A DNA stretch of 64,000 nucleotides from an uncultured Erythrobacter sp. (GCA_947501215.1 CANMUS010000002.1:186001-250000); one strand, 5' to 3'; counted from the stretch's first letter, positions 53,171-62,063 are shown. The notes: a model not told the origin generated them from the sequence alone. Numbers and translations are program-made.

Positions 53171-55744
53171 ATGCGACGAGTCGACATCTCGATCGCCCGA
53201 CGGTTGCGGGCTGGGCGCGAGCCTGCCACTGACGACCGCGTGCAGGATAGCGCGATCAAAGCGGTCCTCGGGCCCACCAATACCGGCAAGACGCATCTCG
53301 CCATCGAGCGCATGTGCGGCCATTCCAGCGGATGCATGGGCTTCCCGCTGCGGCTGCTGGCGCGCGAGGTTTACGACCGGGTGCGGGCGATCAAGGGCGA
53401 TGCGAATGTCGCGCTGATCACCGGCGAGGAACGGATCGAACCGCCCAATGCGCGATACATGTGCTGCACGGTCGAGGCGATGCCGCGCGACGGGGCAGGC
53501 GCGGCCTTTGTCGGGCTGGACGAAGTGCAACTCGCCGCCGATCGCGAGCGCGGGCATATCTTCACCGACCGGCTGCTGAATACACGCGGTCGCGAAGAAA
53601 CGATGCTGCTGGGCAGCGCGACGGTGGAGCCGCTGGTGCGCGAACTCGTGCCCGACGCGGAGGTCTCCGATCGGCCGCGCTTCTCCACATTGACCCATGT
53701 CGGCCCGCGCAAGCTCTCCCGCCTGCCGCCGCGCAGCGCCATCGTCGCCTTTAGTGCGGAGCAGGTCTACACAGTGGCGGAAATGCTGCGGCGTTTTCGC
53801 GGCGGTGCGGCTGTGGTCATGGGCGCACTCAGCCCGGAGACGCGCAACAAGCAGGTCGAACTGTTCCAGAACGGCGAGGTCGATTACATCGTCGCCACCG
53901 ATGCGATCGGCATGGGGCTCAACCTCGATGTATCGCATGTCGCCTTCGCGGGCCTCTCCAAGTTCGACGGGCAGCGAATGCGGCGGCTGCTGCCGGCGGA
54001 GATGGCCCAGATTGCGGGGCGCGCAGGACGCCACCAGCGCGACGGGACTTTCGGCACGCTCGGCGGGCAGAACCGTGGCAGCGCAACGCCCGAGTTCACC
54101 GAGGAAGAAGTCTATGCGATCGAGGAGCATCGCTTCGTCCCGCTGACACATCTGTTCTGGCGGGAGCCGGAGCCGCGTTTCGATTCGCTCGGAACGCTGA
54201 TCGCGGATCTCGAAGCCTCGCCGAACGATCCCGTCCTGCGCCTGGCACCAGAAGCGATCGATCTCGCGACGCTCAAACGCCTGGCCGAAGAGCCGCTCGG
54301 CCAGACCATTCGCGGGCCGGGGAACATCCGCCGCTTCTGGGAGGCCTGTTCGCTGCCCGACTTCCGCCAACGCGGGCCGGATGTCCACGCGCGCTTCGTC
54401 GCGCGGCTGTGGCAGGATTTGCGCGGTGGCTATCTCGGGGCGGACTATGTCGCCGCGCGGATCAGCGAACTCGACAATATGTCCGGCGACATCGATACGC
54501 TGCAGGGGCGCATCGCCGCGATTCGCAGCTGGGCCTATATCTGCCAGCGGCCCGACTGGGTTCTGGCGCGTGACGAAATGGCGTCGCGCGCGCGGGCAGT
54601 CGAGGCCAAGCTGTCGGACGCGTTGCACGCGCGGCTTACGGAAAGATTCGTCAATCGGAGGACGGCAATACTCATGAAATCGCTGGGCGAGAATCCCGAC
54701 CTGTTACCGATCGAACTGGCCGAAGACGGCGCGGTAAGCGTGGAAGGCGAGCCGATGGGCACAATCGAGGGGCTGCGCTTCACCGTCGACCCCTCGGCCC
54801 GGCACGAAGACCGCCGCATGTTGCTCGCCGCCGCAGAGAAAGCGCTCCCCCGCCTGCTGGGCGACAAGGCAGAGGCTCTGGCGGCGTCGGCGCTCGAAGA
54901 TCTCGAAATCGCGCGCGGCGAACTGCGCTGGAACGGCCAGCCGCTGGCCAAGCTCGAACAGCGCGACGGTACCGTGACGCCGTTGCTGCAACCTGTGCCG
55001 GAGGTGAAGGCCCTGCCGGAAGGACCGCGCACCAAATTGCTCGCAGCGCTCGAGTCATGGCTGGCCGCGAAGCTCGAACCCCTCGCTCCGCTCGAGAAGA
55101 TGCACCACGCGTCCGCCAATCCGGAGGCGGGATCGCAGGCGCGTGCCCTGCTCCTCAATCTCATTGCCGGACATGGCTACACCAGTCGCGAGAAGGCCGG
55201 GATCGAACATCTGCCGAAGGAAATGCGGCCTTTCCTGCGCAAGATCGGCGTGACCTTCGGCGCGCTGGACATCTTTTCGCCGCTGCTGCTCAAGCCGGCG
55301 TCGCGCCAGCTGCTGCATGCGCTCGGCGTGGATCGTCGTCCGCTGCAGGAGGCGATGTTGCCGGTCATCCCGGGCGGCAAGAAGCTGCCGTCCGGCTATC
55401 GTCCCGCCGGCGACCAGGCGATCCGCATCGATCTGGCGGAGAAGATCCTGCGCGCGGCGCACGAAACCCGCGCCAAGGCACAAGCCAAGGATCGCAGGCG
55501 TAAATTCGTCCTCGATCTGGCGCTGCCGATTTCGATCGGGCTGGAAGAGAACAACGCCATTCGCTTGTTGGGTGTCGCAGGCTTCCGCGTTCAACGCGCT
55601 AAGCCGCTCGCCGAAGGGCAGTTTGGCCCGCCGAGCCCCGACCGCTGGGAGTGGCGCCCCTCGCGCCGCAAGCAGCAGCGCGCAGCCCCTGCCAGACCGC
55701 GCGAGGGCAGTGCTTTTGCCGGCCTCGCCGACCTCCTCAGCTGA
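53171..55744 (+). CDS. SUV3-like superfamily 2 RNA/DNA helicase
   Basis: ATP-dependent helicase related to mitochondrial SUV3 and to alphaproteobacterial proteins usually linked to RNA metabolism. The 857 residues have Walker A LGPTNTGKTHLA (about 32-43), the DExx-type box VGLDEVQLA, motif III LGSATVE, and motif VI QIAGRAGRHQRDG. A long C-terminal region (about 430-857) without assigned domain follows. The ATG at 53171 starts just before the conserved core; a GTG at 53072 is possible. It begins a co-directional run with the S4 and ferredoxin genes. Confidence 0.92.
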   Translation: MRRVDISIARRLRAGREPATDDRVQDSAIKAVLGPTNTGKTHLAIERMCGHSSGCMGFPLRLLAREVYDRVRAIKGDANVALITGEERIEPPNARYMCCTVEAMPRDGAGAAFVGLDEVQLAADRERGHIFTDRLLNTRGREETMLLGSATVEPLVRELVPDAEVSDRPRFSTLTHVGPRKLSRLPPRSAIVAFSAEQVYTVAEMLRRFRGGAAVVMGALSPETRNKQVELFQNGEVDYIVATDAIGMGLNLDVSHVAFAGLSKFDGQRMRRLLPAEMAQIAGRAGRHQRDGTFGTLGGQNRGSATPEFTEEEVYAIEEHRFVPLTHLFWREPEPRFDSLGTLIADLEASPNDPVLRLAPEAIDLATLKRLAEEPLGQTIRGPGNIRRFWEACSLPDFRQRGPDVHARFVARLWQDLRGGYLGADYVAARISELDNMSGDIDTLQGRIAAIRSWAYICQRPDWVLARDEMASRARAVEAKLSDALHARLTERFVNRRTAILMKSLGENPDLLPIELAEDGAVSVEGEPMGTIEGLRFTVDPSARHEDRRMLLAAAEKALPRLLGDKAEALAASALEDLEIARGELRWNGQPLAKLEQRDGTVTPLLQPVPEVKALPEGPRTKLLAALESWLAAKLEPLAPLEKMHHASANPEAGSQARALLLNLIAGHGYTSREKAGIEHLPKEMRPFLRKIGVTFGALDIFSPLLLKPASRQLLHALGVDRRPLQEAMLPVIPGGKKLPSGYRPAGDQAIRIDLAEKILRAAHETRAKAQAKDRRRKFVLDLALPISIGLEENNAIRLLGVAGFRVQRAKPLAEGQFGPPSPDRWEWRPSRRKQQRAAPARPREGSAFAGLADLLS

Positions 55745-55764
55745 CATGACGGCATGAGCGCCGC

Positions 55765-56022
55765 ATGAGGATCGACCGGCTGATCTGCACCCTGCGCTTT
55801 GCTAGAACGCGCAGCGCGGCACAGAAGCTGGTCGACCAAGGCTATATCCGCCGTAATGGCGAGCGAGTGCTACGCGGCTCACTCGATGTCCGGGTCGGCG
55901 ACGTCCTTACGATCCCGCTCGGCAATCAAGTGCGGCTCGTCGAAGTATTGGTCCTTCCCGAGCGCCGCGGCCCGCCGCGCGAAGCGCAAGCCTGCTATCG
56001 GGAGCTTGACCCGAACGGATGA
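55765..56022 (+). CDS. RNA-binding S4 domain protein (Hsp15-like)
   Basis: Small S4-domain protein; the E. coli relative Hsp15 rescues stalled 50S subunits. The 85 residues hold RIDRLICTLRFARTRSAAQKLVDQGYIRRNGERVLRGSLDVRVGDVLTI, a complete S4 fold, plus a basic tail. ATG at 55765, 20 nt after the helicase stop; a functional link to the helicase in RNA handling is plausible. Confidence 0.92.
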   Translation: MRIDRLICTLRFARTRSAAQKLVDQGYIRRNGERVLRGSLDVRVGDVLTIPLGNQVRLVEVLVLPERRGPPREAQACYRELDPNG

Positions 56023-56076
56023 TCGGCCCTAGCAGCAGCGAACCAGGTAAACACTTCGCGAAGGATCACCGACCCA

Positions 56077-56415
56077 ATGACCTATGTCGTCACCGACGCC
56101 TGCATCAAATGCAAATATACCGACTGCGTCGAAGTGTGCCCGGTCGACTGTTTCTACGAGGGCGAGAACATGCTCGTCATCAATCCCAGCGAATGCATCG
56201 ACTGCGGCGTGTGCGAACCGGAATGCCCGGCCGAGGCGATCCTGCCCGATACCGAGGACAATCTCGAAAAGTGGCTCGAGCTCAATACGAAGTTCTCCGC
56301 CGAATGGCCGAACATCACGCAGAGCAAGGAACCGCCCGCCGACGCCGATGAGCATAAGGACGAGGAAGACAAGTACGAGAAGTACTTCTCCGCCGAGCCC
56401 GGCGAGGGCGATTGA
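56077..56415 (+). CDS. fdxA: FdxA, 7Fe (3Fe-4S/4Fe-4S) ferredoxin
   Basis: Low-potential electron carrier. The 112 residues have the cysteine pattern of Azotobacter ferredoxin I. Cys9, Cys17 and Cys50 fit the 3Fe-4S cluster, and Cys21, Cys40, Cys43 and Cys46 the 4Fe-4S cluster, with Cys12 and Cys25 extra. The C-terminus is acidic ([13 protein letters not shown]). AAGGA precedes the ATG. It is between the S4 and YihY genes, upstream of carD, an order common in alphaproteobacteria. Confidence 0.96.
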   Translation: MTYVVTDACIKCKYTDCVEVCPVDCFYEGENMLVINPSECIDCGVCEPECPAEAILPDTEDNLEKWLELNTKFSAEWPNITQSKEPPADADEHKDEEDKYEKYFSAEPGEGD

Positions 56416-56424
56416 TCCAATCCA

Positions 56425-57216
56425 TTGCTTGACCGTTTGGAAGCCGCCTGGGCCGCGGGGAGCGAGAACAATATCTCGCTCGTCGCAGCCGGGATCGCGC
56501 ATTACGCGCTGCTGGCGCTCGTTCCGGCATTGGGCGCGGTCGTGCTGGGCTACGGGCTATTCGCCGACCCGGCGACGGTCTCGCAGCACATTACGACACT
56601 AGCCGACGTGCTGCCGCCGAGCGCCGCGAGCCTGATCGGCGACCAGCTGGAGCAGATTTCCGAAGGGTCCGGCGGCGCGAAGGGCCTCGGCTTGCTCATC
56701 GCCCTCGCGCTGGCCCTCATCGGAGCACGCGGCGCCGCCAATGCACTCCTGACCGGCCTTAATATCGCTTTCGAAGTCAGCGAACCGCGCACCTTCCTGC
56801 GAAGCAACCTGGTCGCGCTGGCGATCACCCTGGCCGGTATCGCCGGTATCGTCGCCCTGGCTGCCCTCATCGCTGCGAGCGCCGCCCTTTCCGGGCCGTT
56901 GGCCTCGATCATCGGGCTGGTCTTGCTGGCGATATCCGCCGTGGCCGGAGCGATGCTGCTTTATCACTATGCACCGGCCGGACCGCGGGCGGACTGGTCG
57001 GCAGCGCTGCGCGGAGCCGTGATCTTTGCCATACTCTGGATCGTAGCGACCGGGGCATTCGCGTTCTACGCCTCGAACTTCGCCGATTACAATGCGACCT
57101 ACGGCTCGCTCGGTGCGGTCGTCGCGCTGATCACCTGGTTCTGGGTCAGCGGCTTCGCGCTGCTTTTCGGTGCCGAAATCGTCGCTGTCACAACGAAATC
57201 CAACGCCGGCGGATAA
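56425..57216 (+). CDS. YihY/BrkB-family inner-membrane protein (second of two)
   Basis: Six-helix membrane protein of unknown function. The 263 residues open with the family motif NISLVAAGIAHYALLALVPALGAVVLGYGLF (about 15-45). They contain GARGAANALLTGLNIAFEV and end with NATYGSLGAVVALITWFWVSGFALLFGAEIVAV. The start is TTG at 56425, 9 nt after fdxA, with no good ribosome site, so the true start is uncertain. It is shorter than the 25-kb paralogue and lacks its charged N- and C-terminal extensions. Confidence 0.82.
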   Translation: MLDRLEAAWAAGSENNISLVAAGIAHYALLALVPALGAVVLGYGLFADPATVSQHITTLADVLPPSAASLIGDQLEQISEGSGGAKGLGLLIALALALIGARGAANALLTGLNIAFEVSEPRTFLRSNLVALAITLAGIAGIVALAALIAASAALSGPLASIIGLVLLAISAVAGAMLLYHYAPAGPRADWSAALRGAVIFAILWIVATGAFAFYASNFADYNATYGSLGAVVALITWFWVSGFALLFGAEIVAVTTKSNAGG

Positions 57217-57257
57217 GCGCTTCATTACAACGACTCGCAATATCCGCCCTTTCATGC

Positions 57258-57265
57258 TATATAAT
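57258..57265 (+). promoter_or_regulatory. Extended -10 element upstream of carD
   Basis: TATATAAT preceded by TGC gives an extended -10 box. No good -35 is seen. It would leave a leader of roughly 155-160 nt before the carD ATG. Confidence 0.45.
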
Positions 57266-57429
57266 GCAACAACTGTACCGGTTTGCTCCCGGGCAGGTGT
57301 GAAAGAAGAAAGGGCAGGCCACCCGCAACGCGATATTCGGTACCGCCCCGCAACCCGCTCAGGGTCGCGGCAAAGGCACTGTCGACGTTGTCCCCCACCC
57401 CGGCTGCGCCCCACGAAAGGATGGATTGC

Positions 57430-57963
57430 ATGGCAAGCAAGGCTGATGCCTTCGACGTTGGCGATTACGTTGTCTACCCCAAGCACGGTGTCGGCCGTGT
57501 GATCGAACTGCAAAGCGAGGAAATCGCCGGCATGCAGCTCGATCTGTATGTTCTGCGCTTCGAGAAAGAACGCATGACGCTGCGCGTCCCGGTGAACAAG
57601 GTCGAATCGATCGGCATGCGCAAGCTGTCGAGCGACAAGACGCTCAAGGAAGCGATGGAAACCCTCAAGGGCAAGCCCAAGGTGAAGCGCACCATGTGGT
57701 CGCGCCGCGCCCAGGAATACGAAGCCAAGATCAATTCGGGCGAAATCGTCCTGATCGCCGAGGTTACCCGCGACCTTTTCCGCCCGGACGACCAGCCGGA
57801 GCAGAGCTATTCGGAGCGCCAGATCTTCGAAGCCGCATCCAGCCGCCTGGCGCGCGAACTCGCCGCAATGGAAAAGACCGACGAGCCCACCGCACTCGAG
57901 AAAATCCTCGACGTCCTGCGTGAACACGCGCCGCAATATTACGAGAACACCGAAGACGCCTGA
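57430..57963 (+). CDS. carD: CarD-family transcriptional regulator
   Basis: RNA-polymerase-binding factor that stabilises open complexes at rRNA and other promoters. The 177 residues have the Tudor-like RNAP-interaction domain FDVGDYVVYPKHGVGRVIELQ...LRFEKERMTLRVPVNKVE (about 8-60). A helical C-terminal domain with the MWSRRAQEYEAKINSGEI segment follows. The ATG at 57430 is chosen because AAAGG lies 9 nt upstream, while the ATG at 57421 abuts that site. It has its own probable promoter and a strong terminator. Confidence 0.95.
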   Translation: MASKADAFDVGDYVVYPKHGVGRVIELQSEEIAGMQLDLYVLRFEKERMTLRVPVNKVESIGMRKLSSDKTLKEAMETLKGKPKVKRTMWSRRAQEYEAKINSGEIVLIAEVTRDLFRPDDQPEQSYSERQIFEAASSRLARELAAMEKTDEPTALEKILDVLREHAPQYYENTEDA

Positions 57964-57990
57964 TCGACAGGCAGTCCTCGTGGCTCGATC

Positions 57991-58024
57991 AAGGGGCCGC
58001 TCCGCAAGGGGCGGCCCCTTTTCT
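57991..58024 (+). terminator. Rho-independent terminator of carD
   Basis: A 13-bp stem, AAGGGGCCGCTCC (57991-58003) with GGGGCGGCCCCTT (58008-58020), with one G-U pair, carries a GCAA tetraloop and continues into TTCTT. Confidence 0.95.
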
Positions 58025-58100
58025 TCGGGTTGAAGATAACGCCACGCTGTATTATATCGGCAATACGGACTGTCCGGGGGTTAGCAGGAGGATTTGCTCG

Positions 58101-58862
58101 ATGCCGGTACAGACTTTTTTCAAACGACTCGCACCGGCGGCAGCGCTGGCAGGCGCAGCCCTGGTGGCCGGGTGCGACGGGATGAACATCCAGTTCGGCG
58201 ATACGGAAGGCGTGCCGTTGGCGGAACTCGACATGACCGGCGCGGCCCCGACGGAGCTGGTGCTCGCCGGCTCGGACGAGGTAATCGTGACCCGCGGCGA
58301 CAGTTTCGATATCGACGTGTCGGGCGATGATTCTGCCGTCGATGCCCTCCGGTTCGCGCTCAGCGACGAATCGCTCGCCGTGCACCGCGAGAAGGATAGC
58401 TGGAGCGACAAGGGCAAGGCCACGGTTCGCGTCACCCTGCCCGGATTGACGAGCCTGGTGCTGGCTGGATCGGGTGATATCCGCGCCGATCGCATGGACG
58501 GGCGCGTGGATGTCAAGATTGGCGGTTCAGGTCGCATCGCGATCGACGAAGTCGACGCCGAACGTTTCGAAGTGAAGATTGCCGGATCGGGCGACCTTGA
58601 AGCAAACGGCCGGGCGGAGCGGCTGGAGCTGACCATCGCCGGATCGGGCGATGCGCGCCTGGGCGGCCTGCAAGTCGATCGGGCGGACGTATCCGTCGTT
58701 GGTTCGGGTGATGCGGAACTGAGCTCCGACGGCAAGGTCGACGCGTCGATTGCGGGATCGGGCGACATCACGGTGAACGGCAGCGCCGACTGCGATGTCA
58801 GTTCCATGGGCTCCGGCTCGCTGAACTGCCGCAATGCCGCGCAGCGAGCGGCCGACACGTGA
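58101..58862 (+). CDS. DUF2807 lipoprotein (putative auto-transporter adhesin head, GIN domain)
   Basis: Secreted lipoprotein of unknown function. The 253 residues have a signal peptide with lipobox VAGC (Cys25). The DUF2807 domain is a right-handed beta-helix built from repeated rungs that each carry GSG or GSGD (LAGSGDIRAD, IAGSGDLEAN, IAGSGDARLG, VVGSGDAELS, IAGSGDITVN, SMGSGSLNC). AGGAGG precedes the ATG. It stops at ADT-TGA, but the next frame continues with an acidic Pro/Ala/Glu tail, suggesting a frameshift truncated the C-terminus. Confidence 0.9.
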   Translation: MPVQTFFKRLAPAAALAGAALVAGCDGMNIQFGDTEGVPLAELDMTGAAPTELVLAGSDEVIVTRGDSFDIDVSGDDSAVDALRFALSDESLAVHREKDSWSDKGKATVRVTLPGLTSLVLAGSGDIRADRMDGRVDVKIGGSGRIAIDEVDAERFEVKIAGSGDLEANGRAERLELTIAGSGDARLGGLQVDRADVSVVGSGDAELSSDGKVDASIAGSGDITVNGSADCDVSSMGSGSLNCRNAAQRAADT

Positions 58863-58950
58863 TGCGAGCGAGGCACCGGACGCCCCGCTTCCTCCAGAAG
58901 CCCCCGAAGGCCCCGAGGCTCCCAGCGCGCCGGAAGCTCCTGACGCCTGA
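58861..58950 (+). other. Frameshifted acidic Pro/Ala/Glu tail after the DUF2807 gene
   Basis: Skipping the single T at 58860 opens a frame of 29 codons (DASEAPDAPLPPEAPEG...) with repeated EAP units, ending in TGA at 58948-58950. It reads as a natural low-complexity C-terminus for the preceding lipoprotein. It is either a real frameshift or a sequencing error. Confidence 0.5.
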
Positions 58951-59005
58951 GTTCATCGACGGTTACAGCAAAACCCGCTAGGCGGCGCAGCGAAAGGAAT
59001 TTTCC

Positions 59006-59335
59006 ATGCGTCGCCTAGCCCTCATTGCTCTCTTGCCTGGCTGCGTGCTGGTACAAGGTTGCCTCGCCAAAACCGCTTACGATGTCGTAACGGCCCCGGT
59101 GAAGGTCGTCAGCAAGGGCGTCGACCTTGCCACGACCAGCCAGTCCGAAGCCGACGAGAACCGCGGGCGCGAAATCCGCAAGCGCGAAGAACGGCTCGCG
59201 CAGCTGGAGCGTGAGTACAACCGCCAGATGGACGATTGCACCGACGGAAGCCGCCGCGCCTGTAACGAGGCCCGCGACACCTATGCAGAGATGCAGCAGA
59301 TCATCCCGACGATTCCGGTCGAACCGGAGCGCTAA
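59006..59335 (+). CDS. Small hypothetical lipoprotein with coiled coil
   Basis: Function unknown. The 109 residues start with a signal peptide and a lipobox-like VQGC (Cys19), then KTAYDVVTAPVKVVSKGVDLATTSQSEADENRG. A charged coiled coil follows (RKREERLAQLEREYNRQMDD, about 58-77), then two cysteines (DDCTDGSRRACNEA). AAAGGAA lies upstream of the ATG. Its stop overlaps the convergent tsaC-like gene by 4 nt. Confidence 0.75.
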   Translation: MRRLALIALLPGCVLVQGCLAKTAYDVVTAPVKVVSKGVDLATTSQSEADENRGREIRKREERLAQLEREYNRQMDDCTDGSRRACNEARDTYAEMQQIIPTIPVEPER

Positions 59336-60258
59336 TCCGGCGGGGTAGCAGCGCGCCGTAGCCGGTCGTTAATGGCAATACCGATGCCCTCATCAGGGAT
59401 TGGCGCAACTGCGATGCGAGGTTTCCCCGAACGCGCCCCTTCGTGCAGGCAGGCATAGAGGCGCGCGGCTGCTTCTTTGAGGCTGCCGCTTGCGGAGAGC
59501 GTGCAGTCTCCGCTCATTGCGCCGAATCCGATCATAAAGTCGTCTGGCGCGACTTCCGTCGCATTGAGGCGCACGGGCTTGCCGGGCGCGTAGTGGCTGG
59601 CGAGCTGACCGGGTGCCTCGATATTCCCGTCGCTTGATAAAGCCCCCATCTCAATCGGACCGGGCCGTAAAACGTCGAGCCGGCCATCATCACGCACAGC
59701 GACAATCGTCGATTCCACCCCTGCTTCGCATGGTCCGCCGTCGAGGACCGCGTCGATCCTCCCGTCCAACGATGCGAGGACATGCGCAGTCGTTGTGGGG
59801 CTGATGAAACCGCTTCGATTGGCCGACGGCGCAGCGAGCGGAAAGTCGCACTGTGCAAGCACCGCCCGCATAACCGGATGGGCCGGACACCGCAGGGCCA
59901 CGGTCGCCAATCCCGCCGACACGGCATCGGCGAGTGCGGCCTTGCCCCGACGGGGAAGGACAATGGTGAGCGGGCCGGGCCAGTGCTCCGAGGCTAGCTG
60001 GGTGGCTTCTTCGCCGAATTCCGCCAACTCCCGCGCCTGGTCCATATCCCGGACATGCACGATCAGCGGGTTGAAGCTCGGTCGCCCCTTCGCCTCGTAA
60101 ATGCGCGCCACTGCCTCATCGCTATCTGCGCGTGCTGCAAGGCCGTGGACCGTCTCCGTCGGCACGGCGACAAGCCCGCCATCGCGCAGAACCTGCGCCG
60201 CGCGCGCGATTCCTTCCGCATCTGCCAGTATCGTTTCCGTAACGTATTTGCCGACCAT
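59332..60258 (-). CDS. L-threonylcarbamoyladenylate synthase (Sua5/YwlC type)
   Basis: Makes threonylcarbamoyl-AMP for the t6A37 modification of ANN-decoding tRNAs. The 308 residues combine a YrdC domain (about 14-205, GGLVAVPTETVHGLAA, KGRPSFNPLIVHV, WPGPLTIVLPRR, PLAAPSANRSGFISPT) with a C-terminal Sua5 domain (about 215-308). This is the long form rather than the short TsaC. ATG at 60258, divergent from the acyl-CoA dehydrogenase gene with a 47-nt gap. Confidence 0.95.
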   Translation of the reverse strand: MVGKYVTETILADAEGIARAAQVLRDGGLVAVPTETVHGLAARADSDEAVARIYEAKGRPSFNPLIVHVRDMDQARELAEFGEEATQLASEHWPGPLTIVLPRRGKAALADAVSAGLATVALRCPAHPVMRAVLAQCDFPLAAPSANRSGFISPTTTAHVLASLDGRIDAVLDGGPCEAGVESTIVAVRDDGRLDVLRPGPIEMGALSSDGNIEAPGQLASHYAPGKPVRLNATEVAPDDFMIGFGAMSGDCTLSASGSLKEAAARLYACLHEGARSGKPRIAVAPIPDEGIGIAINDRLRRAATPPD

Positions 60259-60305
60259 GCCCGCGCGCTATATCTGGGCGTCAGGAAAGCCAAGAGGGAA
60301 GCCAC

Positions 60306-62045
60306 GTGACCTATACCGCCGCCACCCAGGACCAGCTGCTCGCCATCCGCGTGAATGCCGGGATCGAAGAGCTCGCGCAGAGCGAGAAATTTGCCGCGGC
60401 CGAGCCCGACATGGTCGAGGCCATCGTCGAAGGCATCGGGCAATTTGCCGCTGGCGAATGGGCGCCGCTCAACCGCGTCGGCGATCTCGAGGGGGCGAAG
60501 CTTGAGAACGGCGTGGTCCGCCTGCCCGACGGGTTCGCCGAAGCTTACGAGGCCTATGTCGAGCAGGGCTGGAACGCGATCGCCGGTCCGTTCGACTTCG
60601 GCGGCCAGGGCCTGCCCTTCACCCTGTCCTGCAATGTGCTCGAGAATCTCGGCACGGCGAATATGGCGTTCAACCTGCTCCCGATGCTGAGTGTCGGCGC
60701 GATCGAGGCGCTGGAGCATCACGGTTCGCCCGAAATGCAGGGGAAGTACCTGCCAAAGCTGGTCAGCGGCGAATGGTCGGGAACGATGAACCTCACCGAG
60801 CCGCAGGCCGGGTCCGACGTGGGTGCTCTGCGCACAACGGCAACGCCGATCGAGGACGGCGAGCACGCCGGGAAGTACCTCATCAAGGGCCAGAAGATCT
60901 ACATAACCTGGGGCGAGCACGAGCTTTCGAAGAATATCATCCATCTTGTGCTCGCGCGCTTGCCCGATGCGCCGGAGGGCAGCCGCGGCATCTCGCTCTT
61001 CATCGTGCCAAAGTATCATGTGAAACCGGATGGGACGCCGGGTGCCCGCAACGATGTTCGATGCGTCAGCATCGAGCACAAGCTCGGCATCAATGCCTCC
61101 CCGACCTGCGTGATGAGCTATGGCGACAATGACGAGTGCATCGGAGAACTCCTCGGCGCGGAAAACCGCGGCTTGGCGGCCATGTTCACGATGATGAACA
61201 ATGCGCGCATCAATGTCGGCAACCAGGGCGTGCAGATCGGCGAGCGAGCGACGCAGCAGGCGCTGGATTACGCGAAGGAGCGCATCCAGTCCGCCCGCGC
61301 CGGATCGCCCGATCGCGCGCCTGTCGCCATCGTCGAGCACCCCGACGTGCGTCGCATGCTGCTGCGGATGAAATCGCTGACCGAGGGCGCACGCGCCCTG
61401 CTCTACTACACCGCCGGGCAAGTCGATCGCGGCGTGTTGGGCGACGAGGCCGCCAAGATGCGCGGCGAAGTCCTCACCCCGCTGATCAAGGCTTGGGGCA
61501 CCGATATCGGGATCGAAATCGCCAGCCTTGGCGTGCAGGTGCATGGCGGCATGGGCTTCGTGGAAGAAACCGGCGCAGCCCAGCACTGGCGCGACTCGCG
61601 TATCGCCCCGATCTACGAAGGCACCAACGGCATCCAGGCGGCCGACCTCGTTACCCGCAAGCTAGGCATGGACGACGGGCAGGCTGTTATCGGGCTGACC
61701 GAAGAGATTGCCCGCGATTGTGCCGACCAGCCCGCGCTCTTCGCCCTCGCCGGAGATTGTGCGGCGGTTGCGCGCTGGATGCGCGAGGAAGCCAGCCTTG
61801 AAGATCGGCTGTCCGGGTCGGTGCCCTTCTGCACGATGCTCTCGGTCGCTGTCGCTGGTTGGCAGTTGCTGCGCCAATTGCGCGCCGTCGAAGCAGGCGC
61901 CTCACCTGCACTGGCCGCCACGAAGAAATCGACCGTTCGGTTTTTCCTCGACCGCATCGCACCGGAAGCCGCAGGCTTGAAAGCTGCAGCGACTGCCGGG
62001 TCGATCGGCCTCTACGAATTGGAGACTGCGCAACTCCTTGGCTGA
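60306..62045 (+). CDS. Acyl-CoA dehydrogenase, large (DmdC-like) type
   Basis: FAD-dependent alpha-beta dehydrogenase of the 580-600-residue subgroup that includes 3-methylmercaptopropionyl-CoA dehydrogenase. Actual chain-length preference is unknown. The 579 residues include MNLTEPQAGSDVGALRTTA (FAD site), the base region IAPIYEGTNGIQAADLVTRKL, and VQVHGGMGFVEETGAAQHWRDSRI. The extra C-terminal domain ends KSTVRFFLDRIAPEA. The start is GTG at 60306 with GAGGGAA upstream. It is expected to pass electrons to the EtfAB encoded at 6.6-8.3 kb. Confidence 0.93.
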   Translation: MTYTAATQDQLLAIRVNAGIEELAQSEKFAAAEPDMVEAIVEGIGQFAAGEWAPLNRVGDLEGAKLENGVVRLPDGFAEAYEAYVEQGWNAIAGPFDFGGQGLPFTLSCNVLENLGTANMAFNLLPMLSVGAIEALEHHGSPEMQGKYLPKLVSGEWSGTMNLTEPQAGSDVGALRTTATPIEDGEHAGKYLIKGQKIYITWGEHELSKNIIHLVLARLPDAPEGSRGISLFIVPKYHVKPDGTPGARNDVRCVSIEHKLGINASPTCVMSYGDNDECIGELLGAENRGLAAMFTMMNNARINVGNQGVQIGERATQQALDYAKERIQSARAGSPDRAPVAIVEHPDVRRMLLRMKSLTEGARALLYYTAGQVDRGVLGDEAAKMRGEVLTPLIKAWGTDIGIEIASLGVQVHGGMGFVEETGAAQHWRDSRIAPIYEGTNGIQAADLVTRKLGMDDGQAVIGLTEEIARDCADQPALFALAGDCAAVARWMREEASLEDRLSGSVPFCTMLSVAVAGWQLLRQLRAVEAGASPALAATKKSTVRFFLDRIAPEAAGLKAAATAGSIGLYELETAQLLG

Positions 62046-62046
62046 G

Positions 62047-62063
62047 AAGTCGCGCCGCGCGAC
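62047..62063. repeat. 17-nt palindromic block shared with 48697-48713
   Basis: AAGTCGCGCCGCGCGAC fills the 18-nt gap between the stops of two convergent genes and directly abuts the minus-strand stop codon (62064-62066). The same 17 nt abut the stop of the gamma-carbonic-anhydrase gene at 48714. It can form a short hairpin acting in both directions. Confidence 0.65.

Noticed and set aside
53062-54628. N-terminal extension of the M23 frame into the helicase region
   Set aside because: The extension is antisense to conserved helicase motifs, and the GTG at 53044 with GGAGGG explains the real start.
57290-57410. Possible cobalamin riboswitch in the carD leader (CCGCAAC-like pieces)
   Set aside because: The conserved GCCACTG-type core and the ordered B12-box elements are missing, and carD is not a cobalamin gene.
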